Of a stretch of 64,000 nt of DNA, positions 25,301 through 33,900 are shown in pieces. Below the pieces are notes generated by a model. That model had not been told where the DNA came from and made no database searches. It worked only from the letters and a program-made list of their open reading frames with translations. Positions within the stretch are counted from its first letter, which is position 1, and each line of letters opens with the position of its first letter. The position numbers were made by a program, and so were the translations under genes. Source of the stretch: a virus; the IMG/VR virus record IMGVR_UViG_3300027759_006101, positions 294,270-358,269 of that record. The stretch is one strand, 5' to 3'.

Positions 25301-28300
25301 TTCTCCAATTGAACAAAGGAACTGAACTTGATGTTTCCTTAATAACAATTGCCAAGGTAGTGACACCAGAACCAGGAATGTCTAAGTCTGAAGTTAAGTC
25401 AAAAGTAGTAAATCCATCTCGCCTTACACTTAAGGAAGTTATGGACGTAGACGAAGCTAATTGTGTTTGAGGCTTACTATTCGAGTCAACTGAATAAACA
25501 TATGCGATCAATGATGAATTCGTAACACTATCATTATAAGATGCATTTGAAAGACTATCTTGGTCTCTTACAGTCACATATGCAGACACCTTAGTAATTG
25601 TGTTAGCCGTTGAAGCTGTAGTAAATGTTTGTGCCAGGTATCCCACAGTGTTTGAATCATTAGCGACAAACTTTATCTGACTTGCTGGTTTAGACTCAAA
25701 TAATACTGGAGAATATCCTTCACTAGTATTTTCTCCAGTCCTGTACCAATTGTCTCCATCATCTAAAGTATACCAAAGACCATTATTGGTTGCAGCTAAT
25801 AAAACATTTTGAGTTAATGAATTGAAAGAAGATAAAAATATTTTCAAATCAAATACTGAAGATGGATTTGTTCCCATAAATTCAGTTTTATGAAAAGAAT
25901 TGCCCTCATCAAACGATCTATAAACACCCTTGTTTGTCCCAATAAATATTTTAGATTTTCCTGGAGTTGACCCAATAGCAGTGTCAGTATCGATAGCGTA
26001 ACAGAGACATTCAATATTACGTAAATATCTCTGGTCAACTACATAATCTGAAGAACCAAGATTATCAGGATAAGAATACTTCCAGTTTTTTACTTTGATT
26101 AACCCATCATTGGTAAGAATAAATAATGGATTTGCATAAAGACTATTTGCAGAAGATGTTGGAACAGAATATGCTTGAAAGGAATTATAGAATCTTGTAA
26201 CTCCATCTGGATTTCCTGATGCAAACATTTTTCTTGGATTTATAAATTGACCAAAAGATGAATTATTTGCTTGATAGCCTAAAACATAATATCCATCATC
26301 TCCTGAAGCGTGTAAAGATTCATAAATTTGAGTAGTGCCAGAACCAATCTTGATGTACTGCCCCTTGAAGAAACCGTTTATATTAGAGCTTGTTAATTTC
26401 AAGAAATCAGATGTAAAAGTTCCATTTTCATAAATCTTGATTGATAAGCCGTCTGATTTACCAAAAGCTTCAAACAAAAGACCGTTCCAAAAACCTTTCA
26501 GATAGCAATTTTGTTTTTTATCATCAACTTTTGTCCAAGTAGTATTGTATTTCCATAAGCCATTTGTTGCTCCGACTAAAATGTCTAACTCAGGATTTTG
26601 AACAATATATGCAGTGTCTGAAGCATTATCAAGAATAGAGTCTAAAGCCCATTTATTATTGACACATTTCCAAACACCTAAATCAGTAGCAATTTTAGTA
26701 TTTTCACCAGTTTTTTCAGGACTTAAGATTGCTCTAATCATAACAGGATCACTTTCTGGATCTGTTATAGAGGGGACTAATTCTGTTCTTTTCTTGTATG
26801 AAGAGTTGTCAGGGTCTAAAGTACTGGAAGATAGGAAATTACTTACTAAAAGGGTATTTTTAAGGCCTCTTGTATCAGTTTGTGATACTACTGGAGCTAC
26901 AAAGTCAAATACTGTAGATATGCCAGCTTTAAGACTTCTGGCTAATTCTTGGATGTTTTGATTATTAGAAGAATCTAAATAATATTTTTGTTTTGATTTC
27001 AGGACATAAATATCATCTTCTAATCCAGATACAACATCATCAGCAACTCCATAGACTTCAGTGTTTTTCAAAAATGAAATTCCACTTGATGATCTTGCAG
27101 ATATTAGCACAACCTCTATAGGAAATACTGTATTGTCTATTGACTTGACTATAACAAGTTCTGAAGTTGTTTCGTTTTTTAACAGTAACAAATCATAAGA
27201 CGAAATTCTTTGATTAAGTAGAAGAGTTGTATCTGAGTTGATATTGTCCTTCCAAAGTTTTGCTATTGGTAAACTTGTTCTTGATATAGGTACGAATGTT
27301 GAGCTGTGAGGTTTAGTACCGGAATTTGTAATTGCTGGATTTTCACTCACAACAGAAAGTGTTATATTTTCTAAATCATCTTTTGAAACTGACTGCAAGA
27401 AAGTAACTGTACCTTCTAGAGAATTTGTAAAAAATGGTATTGAACTTGGCTTATTATTTATATAAACCATATTTCGAGTTTGTGTATTTGAATGTACACT
27501 CCAAGGATCCGTATTAAAAGTAGTGAAATTGTTTTCGTAATAAAGCTGCTCGCCTGAAACGTAAGACGTACCTGTTGAAACTAGTTGATAATTATAAATT
27601 AAGCTTAAATCGTTTATAGCTTGATAGTCTGAATTGTAAACTACAAAATTAGGTTCTATTGCTCCAAAAGTATCATTTGGTCTTTTCCATTTATATCCAG
27701 AAAGAATAAAAGAATAATTGCTCGTATCATCTTCCCAAAGTAAATCAGAGCTTATGAATATACCATTTGTAGTGCCAGCGTATAATTTGCCACTATTAGT
27801 TCCATCATCATAACTAAATAGAGTATTTACACTTCCTTGAAACAATGGTTCCCAATACAATTCTGATGCTGAAATTGTTGTATTGTCTACAGAAAAATCT
27901 TTTATTCTTGCAACACCATTTGAATGTCCAATAAAATATTCATTAAAAAATCTAAAGCTTTTTCTTTCTGTTGCACAAGTAATGATGGATCTTGCACTTG
28001 CGCCAGAGGGAGTGTTAGTAGAATAAACTTTTAACTTATAAACATCCCATTCTAAATTTGACGTTCCTAAATTAAAAGAGTCATTAGGTTTCAAAAACCA
28101 AACGCTTGATCCAAAAACAGTGCCATTAGTAACATTAATTTTTTTATAGCTTACAAATTCTGAAGAAACATCCAAATCTGTAGCTCTTGACCAGCCACCA
28201 GAAGCAGCAAGATAAATTCCATTAGTTCTCTTGTCGGTTTGGTCTTTTACTAAAACTCTATCTAATGCAGAAAGAGTATATCCATCAATGGTTTGCAATC

Positions 28301-30929
28301 CAGATAGGTTAATGTTTGATGATGTGGCAACGGCAGCAGAAGTGTAAGAAGCAGAAGAATCATTGAAAGGCAAAATCCAATATTTTCCAGTTGCATCTTC
28401 TATATATCTTGCAGCGTGTGTAAGATATAAATCGTAATCATTCCACCAAAGCATATTGTTTTTGTAATCATTATTTTGGATTACATAAATACCATTTACT
28501 TTCTCAGAATAAATTTGAGATATTTGACTTTGATCGCCTACGTAAATACCTTTATCAGTATTATCATTATTAGCAACATAAATAAAATGATCGTAAGTTA
28601 TTTCATCAGGCTTGTTTTCAACATATGTAATTCTTTTAGGATTTATCTCTTTAATATCAGAGATACCGTTCAATGTTGTTATAGCAGTCCCAGAAGAATC
28701 GTAGTAATTTGAAATTTCTATCCAATCCCAATTTTGTACAGCTTCATTTTCAGGAATGACTGCATAAAATATTTTATCAGAAGTAGTTGAATAGTAATAA
28801 GTTTGATAACTTTCGTCCACTAGTTTGTCGCTAGAAACGATAAATTTATTAATAGAATAACTTTGAAAAGTACTATTCTTAGGATATTTTATTTCAGTCC
28901 ATTTATCAGTAACATCTTTGTAAAAAACTCTATTATTTGATGTGACTGCATAAAGATTATTGAAGTAATTTTCATCAGGCAAAATATTATCTTGTAAAGA
29001 AACTATTTTTCCATAATCATTTTTCCAAGATGTAAAATCAGATGCTAAATTACTATTTATGTTGAAAGAAAACAGTCCTCTAGAAGAAGCTGCAAAAAAT
29101 TGTGGGATATTACTAATAATATTTTGGCTTTCAAGAAAAACTGTAATATCATCATAATATTGAATTTTTGAATTAGTATTGTGAGGATAAAAATAACTTT
29201 TGCCAATACCAGTAACTAAAAATTTATTTGGAGTGAAAGTTAAGTTTACTTTGTGTAAATTATCTGAATAGTGATTGAGAATTAAATTTTTGATACTCAC
29301 TTTACCAGACAGTACAGAATTTGCTGATATATTACTTATTCTTTCATTCGGCAAAGAATTAGTAACTTCTTCAACATTTTCGCTTACAGTAATTGACAAA
29401 TCTTCAAATGTGTAATCATCATAATTTGGAAATGATTTATTGAGATAAATTGTTCCAGAAGTAGGATTTATTCTATAATGAATAGGATCAATTGTAACAT
29501 TGTTTATTTTTACAATTGAATCTCTGTAATCAAAATTTGACCAAGAAAATAATTCATATATATCAGTAATTGAACCATCATCATTTACTTGCTGTGTAAT
29601 TATTCCATTACTTAATTTTTTATATGATTGCAAAACTAAAGCTGATGTAAGTAGTTGTTGACTTGAATCAACTACATACAATTTTAAAGATTTAGCTATT
29701 GGTAAATACACTTTGAGAGCTGAAGTTTGTTTTATAGAATATGTTAAGAATAGTTTATACGAATTGCCAGATTTGTATATATTGTAATCTTGTGCAGCTA
29801 ATGTTTGTCCATCAAGTTTTACTATAGCTTCGCCATATCCAGCAATATCATCAGAGAATATTTCACCGCTTGTTCTTCTTAGAAGGAAAATATTTGTATT
29901 ACTGTATGTATTAGACTCATCGTAATTGCTTGCATTTAGTACTAGGTAATTTCTTAAATTAATTTTGGATGCAGAATTTTTATCACCCAAATGTTTGTGC
30001 TTCAGATAAGACAAGTTTAGATTAGTTTGAAAATCGCCTAGTGTCTCGTTAAATTGTTTTCTTTTAGTGGAATATTTTATTTCTGAAACGATATTGTAGT
30101 TAGCATAGGTTGTATCTGATTCAACTACTATTTCTGCTAAATATAAAGCGCTAGAATATGAATCGTAATTTTTATCTGGATTTTGAGGAGATACTATTTC
30201 GCAAAATTCATCTTGCAAAGTTGATATTCCAGGTTCAGCCCAAACATAAAATGTATTATTTACGGTGTATCTGAAATAATAAGATTTTTCTGTTATAGCA
30301 GCATATTTATCTAGTATGCCTCTTCCTGAACTTACTTTGACGCATTGTTTGAAAGCATTATCAAAATATAGATTAGTTGAACCTAATGCAAAATTTGTTG
30401 CTGAAACTGCTCCTAGCCAAAGTGTTTGTTCGTTGTCGTCACCACTTTCAACGTAGACAACATAATTACTTGTATAGTCTGAAGATGAATTTAATGATGA
30501 GTGTCTGGACCAAGCGCCTGAAGCAACAGTATAAACACCATTTTGTGATGCAGTGGATTGGTTTTTTACAAGAACAATATTTCCAGCAACAACAGATATA
30601 CCATCTATTGTTTGAGCACCAGTAAGAGTAATATTTGAAGTTGTTGCAGTTTTTGCAGTTACAGAAAATGCTAAATCTAATAAATCTAATTTGTATCCAT
30701 ATTCTGAAGTTGTGCTTTCTACATATCCATCTAAAAGCAACAGTTGATCTGCTCTATTGTCAGTTAGTTTTTCTACTTGCCAGCCAGAAATTATACTAGG
30801 TGCAAAGAATGAATATACACCTTGAAATTGAGATTCAACACTAAGCATATTCTCGTAGTCATAACCTGGATACCAAATATCACCAAATTGAGAATATAAA
30901 AACTTATAAATAGAAGTTCGACTTGACAT
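22359..30929 (-). CDS. Giant tail/adhesion protein with propeller repeats and NGIY modules
   Basis: Encodes 2856 residues. The N-terminal region has two copies of the I-V-L-V-K-N-Q...N-G-V-Y module (about residues 95-185 and 870-967; DNA about 30,375-30,645 and 28,030-28,325). An L-K-H-K-H-L-G segment near 305-315 is the 'HKHxG' motif of tail fibres. The middle (roughly 600-1800) has many short repeats of the form 'x-x-A-x-T-N-x-G-V/L-x-x-S/Y' ending in Asp-boxes such as Y-R-S-F-D-E-G-N-S-F and Y-T-L-D-D-G-D-N-W, typical of sialidase-like beta-propeller blades. The C-terminal third is beta-rich with Y-x-x-N-x-x-N-G-x-I-x-F strands. No catalytic residues are clear. AGGG lies near the ATG. Likely a tail fibre, tail-tip or adhesin that contacts the host. 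Confidence 0.8.
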   Translation of the reverse strand: MSSRTSIYKFLYSQFGDIWYPGYDYENMLSVESQFQGVYSFFAPSIISGWQVEKLTDNRADQLLLLDGYVESTTSEYGYKLDLLDLAFSVTAKTATTSNITLTGAQTIDGISVVAGNIVLVKNQSTASQNGVYTVASGAWSRHSSLNSSSDYTSNYVVYVESGDDNEQTLWLGAVSATNFALGSTNLYFDNAFKQCVKVSSGRGILDKYAAITEKSYYFRYTVNNTFYVWAEPGISTLQDEFCEIVSPQNPDKNYDSYSSALYLAEIVVESDTTYANYNIVSEIKYSTKRKQFNETLGDFQTNLNLSYLKHKHLGDKNSASKINLRNYLVLNASNYDESNTYSNTNIFLLRRTSGEIFSDDIAGYGEAIVKLDGQTLAAQDYNIYKSGNSYKLFLTYSIKQTSALKVYLPIAKSLKLYVVDSSQQLLTSALVLQSYKKLSNGIITQQVNDDGSITDIYELFSWSNFDYRDSIVKINNVTIDPIHYRINPTSGTIYLNKSFPNYDDYTFEDLSITVSENVEEVTNSLPNERISNISANSVLSGKVSIKNLILNHYSDNLHKVNLTFTPNKFLVTGIGKSYFYPHNTNSKIQYYDDITVFLESQNIISNIPQFFAASSRGLFSFNINSNLASDFTSWKNDYGKIVSLQDNILPDENYFNNLYAVTSNNRVFYKDVTDKWTEIKYPKNSTFQSYSINKFIVSSDKLVDESYQTYYYSTTSDKIFYAVIPENEAVQNWDWIEISNYYDSSGTAITTLNGISDIKEINPKRITYVENKPDEITYDHFIYVANNDNTDKGIYVGDQSQISQIYSEKVNGIYVIQNNDYKNNMLWWNDYDLYLTHAARYIEDATGKYWILPFNDSSASYTSAAVATSSNINLSGLQTIDGYTLSALDRVLVKDQTDKRTNGIYLAASGGWSRATDLDVSSEFVSYKKINVTNGTVFGSSVWFLKPNDSFNLGTSNLEWDVYKLKVYSTNTPSGASARSIITCATERKSFRFFNEYFIGHSNGVARIKDFSVDNTTISASELYWEPLFQGSVNTLFSYDDGTNSGKLYAGTTNGIFISSDLLWEDDTSNYSFILSGYKWKRPNDTFGAIEPNFVVYNSDYQAINDLSLIYNYQLVSTGTSYVSGEQLYYENNFTTFNTDPWSVHSNTQTRNMVYINNKPSSIPFFTNSLEGTVTFLQSVSKDDLENITLSVVSENPAITNSGTKPHSSTFVPISRTSLPIAKLWKDNINSDTTLLLNQRISSYDLLLLKNETTSELVIVKSIDNTVFPIEVVLISARSSSGISFLKNTEVYGVADDVVSGLEDDIYVLKSKQKYYLDSSNNQNIQELARSLKAGISTVFDFVAPVVSQTDTRGLKNTLLVSNFLSSSTLDPDNSSYKKRTELVPSITDPESDPVMIRAILSPEKTGENTKIATDLGVWKCVNNKWALDSILDNASDTAYIVQNPELDILVGATNGLWKYNTTWTKVDDKKQNCYLKGFWNGLLFEAFGKSDGLSIKIYENGTFTSDFLKLTSSNINGFFKGQYIKIGSGTTQIYESLHASGDDGYYVLGYQANNSSFGQFINPRKMFASGNPDGVTRFYNSFQAYSVPTSSANSLYANPLFILTNDGLIKVKNWKYSYPDNLGSSDYVVDQRYLRNIECLCYAIDTDTAIGSTPGKSKIFIGTNKGVYRSFDEGNSFHKTEFMGTNPSSVFDLKIFLSSFNSLTQNVLLAATNNGLWYTLDDGDNWYRTGENTSEGYSPVLFESKPASQIKFVANDSNTVGYLAQTFTTASTANTITKVSAYVTVRDQDSLSNASYNDSVTNSSLIAYVYSVDSNSKPQTQLASSTSITSLSVRRDGFTTFDLTSDLDIPGSGVTTLAIVIKETSSSVPLFNWRKSTQVNPVSGAAFTSVNGSTWYEQLNQDFFYKVHYDINSSPTDTIVSVGNYDNSEVNWETGVFKGVLANDSGHLVLDSKFLVSNVFDSSNSVNRAYNPKSKFNSYLTSLFTRTAGRTYQDLWTLGSEIKHRSSAGFTNSGTAITNIISDLAFDGDSSNLYECLEYALIGQQPSAISGISNTTEITAVRDYLYSNNLLRIVDLKTRYKNESQKQLNIIPVTGSIGTTITISSDGTNTFTWSISEYPYVEIVKNSSILSSGFTTSPSTGQITFSTPIVSTDEIEIYFRKDWDGTHTSIPSNTTVSEYMMERWGKSFIPLVNIVSDFDSDETINQTKLIERINYSWNNQGTKVLSFDIDENANTGFIRKVNQETQGLVFDASSDTYWTNLSNDLIHGGSNNLFSGTWSKNLEFSDPKYIKSITTSYVASTGQSVDSSCLVEYRYSKDRKNFSSWASFASTTPINKEITNIDFKITLTEGWNNATQSKVTPYVQTLYYTEVAPSVDYLFSDVLTTAEDIFEYILSTNYSDTSLAKLTWGVCKGNSTNWEDFEEILSGKNGVFASRQKSYKFTQQVIKEKLICLKSPNNSRTFFVYENGTRYTWNLSDSISVFINDTLVDTTLYTSNNVNGTITFTSDIVDVNNVRATIVTGNERYEALGEGTISADYVSYYAVNGRWPGDSKIVVLVNNEIVRGGYKLDRVNGRIIFNVRRSSSDIVTLFIAGNTSYRIGLKLEKFNSNASETINFEFTNNTVPNKDVYSRYVNTPIPSLTSESLQIDSRAFKVSAGSTSEVSLSERFFTSYEYISDNEEYRPKSKWYRVRTSGGGTTVSELDSSPNYRNKLLQNKSDLNSANNYFIENDQVYVVVEPYDNFDYGISYTSSPVILKSQTAPYVSDVKIKSVVEITNNNIQSNNDLQAYYYFSTTNDLSRVEWFEWTNGVSFKIAEGSVLNSSLVLKNKAISFTVTPYDGQFYGVPQDSQIVHII
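28030..28325 (-). repeat. KDQ-NGIY module copy inside the 2856-residue protein
   Basis: Encodes G-L-Q-T-I-D-G-Y then R-V-L-V-K-D-Q, N-G-I-Y and W-S-R-A-T-D-L. It is closely similar to the copy at 30,375-30,645 of the same gene (G-A-Q-T-I-D-G then I-V-L-V-K-N-Q, N-G-V-Y, W-S-R) and to modules in three other large proteins of the window. Confidence 0.75.
30375..30645 (-). repeat. KDQ-NGIY module copy near the N-terminus of the 2856-residue protein
   Basis: Encodes G-A-Q-T-I-D-G-I, I-V-L-V-K-N-Q, N-G-V-Y-T-V and W-S-R-H-S-S-L, ending in a T-L-W-L-G-A / L-G-S-T-N-L strand pair. Same order of strands as the copy at 28,030-28,325. Confidence 0.75.
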
Positions 30930-30935
30930 TTTACC

Positions 30936-33900
30936 CTATGGAGCAGGATTGAATTTTATTGAAGCATCTCCTATATCGAGTTGTACGGCAAAATCATAGA
31001 CCATTGCAGGCACAACCCCAGTAGAAGTAAGGAATATTCCAAATCTTATAGTTTTAGACGCTTCTGGTAATTCGAATGTGGTATTTGGTGTAATAATATT
31101 GAAATTTTCAAAATTATATGTTTCGTTTGAATCTTCAGAAATTGTATATCCGTAAACTATGCTTCCATTATTTTTTAACTCATTTGATGTAAGCAATCCT
31201 CTTTTAATCAATGGAGCATCAGAATCATAATCTGTTGTGTCAAACATCTTTGTGAAGAAATAACTTCCAGATGACGATGTGTATGTAAGAGTTAATGAAA
31301 GTAACTCTGGAGTCACATTAGGGGTAGCAGAAACTAATTCTATTTTATATTGTATCCATTTACCAGAATAAGGCGATAAGTCTACAGTTAAGGATTGAGT
31401 AGTAGTAATTGCTGTAGGCTCATTGATCGATGAAAGTGTAGTAGCATCACTGTAATTTGATGCCAAACACTCAGATCTAGTGTTGCCTGTCTTGATATAT
31501 ATATTTACTTCAGTTCCAAAATCTAAACTTGAATCTGTTGTTGTTGGATATTTATTTAAAATTAAAGCAACTAATTCAGTCCAAGTAATTAAGGTTGGTA
31601 CGTAAATTGGCTGAGGTTCATAAAGACCATATTCTCTAACTTTTCTGTCTGGTGCAAAAATTGAATATTCTCTTGAATTTGGAACATAAATACCTTTTCT
31701 TGTTAAACTGTTATCTGCATTTTTCTGAATTTGATATATAACACCAGAATTATTTGTTGTAGATAGATTTTGATTATTTGTATTGTTTACTATAGTATTT
31801 GTAGGTGTTGTGTTTGCATCAGTTTGATTTTGAGTGGGATTATTTGTTTGATTATTTTGAGTATTTCCAGTGACAGGATTGATAGTAGTATTTGTATTGC
31901 TTACTACTGTGGTGGATGAATACTGAATGAAAGAATTAGGATTGTTTCCAACATTAGAAGTTTGAACCATCTTATCATTTATAATTTCAAATCCTGAAGA
32001 ATTGGCTGGAAGAGCTACTCCTTGAATATTGCCAGCTTCATCCTTTAGTCTTACATATATTTTTCTTTCATTGTTCTCATAAGGTGTTTGAGTAAATTGA
32101 TATATGCTGCCATCAACACCTGCTCCATAAAAAGTGTTGCCTATGCTTGTAACAGATTTTATTCTTGACACACCTAAGAACTGTTCTGCTGGGACAATTT
32201 CAAACGATTCGTCTGTAGATCTTTGCCAATACAGCTTGAGTGTAGTCCCTGTCCCAACATTATTTGTAGTCTGTAACTTAAGCTTTAAGATATCTCCCTC
32301 TGTGACAGTAAATGCATTAGTAGAATATTTTGTTGTTACTGCCGCTGAAGTATTGTAGTTGCTAATTTGCAAAGAATCATTAATAAATAAATTATAACCT
32401 ACACTGGAATCTATTCTAAAGGAAAGATTGCCTGTTTTAGAAGACAGCAATGCTCCTTCATAAGTTAAAGAAGAATTTGTAAAGCCTGCCGGAACAGAAA
32501 CTGAAGTTGCAAAACCACCATTGTAATTTATGGTAGAAGTTTGATTATTGAATGCTATAAAATTATAACTTTCAATATCACCAATATCAGTCCAAGTTAT
32601 TCCAGCGCCTGTATACGATCTCCAAATAACATTTAAATGTTCCGTAAGATAATTGTGTGAAACAATTTTTTTGAAGCCATTAACAGATTTGAAATATCCA
32701 TAAATACCATTGTCTGCAGATATATAGATGTACGAACCATTTGGATCATCGTAAGTAAAGTAAACGTGATCTGCATAAGTATCGAAAATTTTTGACCAAG
32801 TTTTGGGTGTTGAACCAATGTAAGACAATTCCCAAACTTGACCGCCCCTAAAAACTGCAATTAAAGAATTTCTTGTTACGCTTTTTGTAAGTGTTTCAAC
32901 ATTGTCAAAATTTGAAGAAAGTGTTTGAGTCCAAGTAGAGTTGTAATAGCTGTAAACTGCTGAAAGTTTGCTTCCATAGTCTCCACCCAAAGCTGCAAAC
33001 AAAGTAAATTCTTTAGCAGCTAATGCGCTTACTTTATCAAATGCAGAAAAGGTTTTAATTTCTGATAGTTTCTTGCCATCGTATTTGTAAATTGAGCATT
33101 CAGTAGTTGTGCCCTTTGATGTACCTACAAACAAGTCATTACCAAGAGATGTCAAACACAATATTGGTTTTATCAACTTGTAATTTGTCAAGCTTAATGG
33201 ATCTTTTGCATTAACAACTGACCAAAATTCACCGTTAAAAGATGCGAATAATAAGCCATAGTTTGTCCCAGCGTAAGCTTTTCCATTATGAACGTGCAAA
33301 CAAGTTATCTGGTATTTCTCTGTCACTAGAGACTCGTTTAATATTTCGTAAACTTCGCCATTGAAATACACAAACATTTTATTATTTGATGCAATTAAAA
33401 TCTTTTCATTGAATGATGTTATTGCTGTAATTTCAGATGTTGCATTCCCAGTTTTTTTGCTCCATAGATATGCAGCATTTGTCAAGTCTACATTTTGGAA
33501 AGTTGTTTCTCCAGCTGAAAAATCAATAAAGCCTTTTGAGTCAGCATTTGGAAAATTAGTTGCATCTCTAAAATCTTCAAATCTTGAAATTTGAGCAGAA
33601 ACAACATCGGAAAATTCATCATAAGCAGCTATGGTTACTTCAGCTCTTTGATCGATAGTAAAATAATCACCGTGATAAGCTAATCTTGCAGCATATAAAG
33701 AAGTGGGCGTGTCAAAAGTAAAATTTAAATAATCTAATGTTTCTTGATCTGCAATATTTTCAAACAAATCTACCCAATCAGAAGTTCTTGTTGTTTTTAT
33801 TTGACATTTGTAGATTTTTGTATTTTTTGCAGTTGCACCCACAACCAAGTTTGTTATTGTTGGATAAATATTATTTGAACTATTAGACTCATCAACTACT

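Noticed and set aside
24769-26961. Open frames on the strand opposite to the giant tail genes, and similar shadows throughout
   Set aside because: No ribosome binding sites, no recognised motifs, and low-complexity translations opposite strong genes; they are by-products of AT-rich coding DNA.
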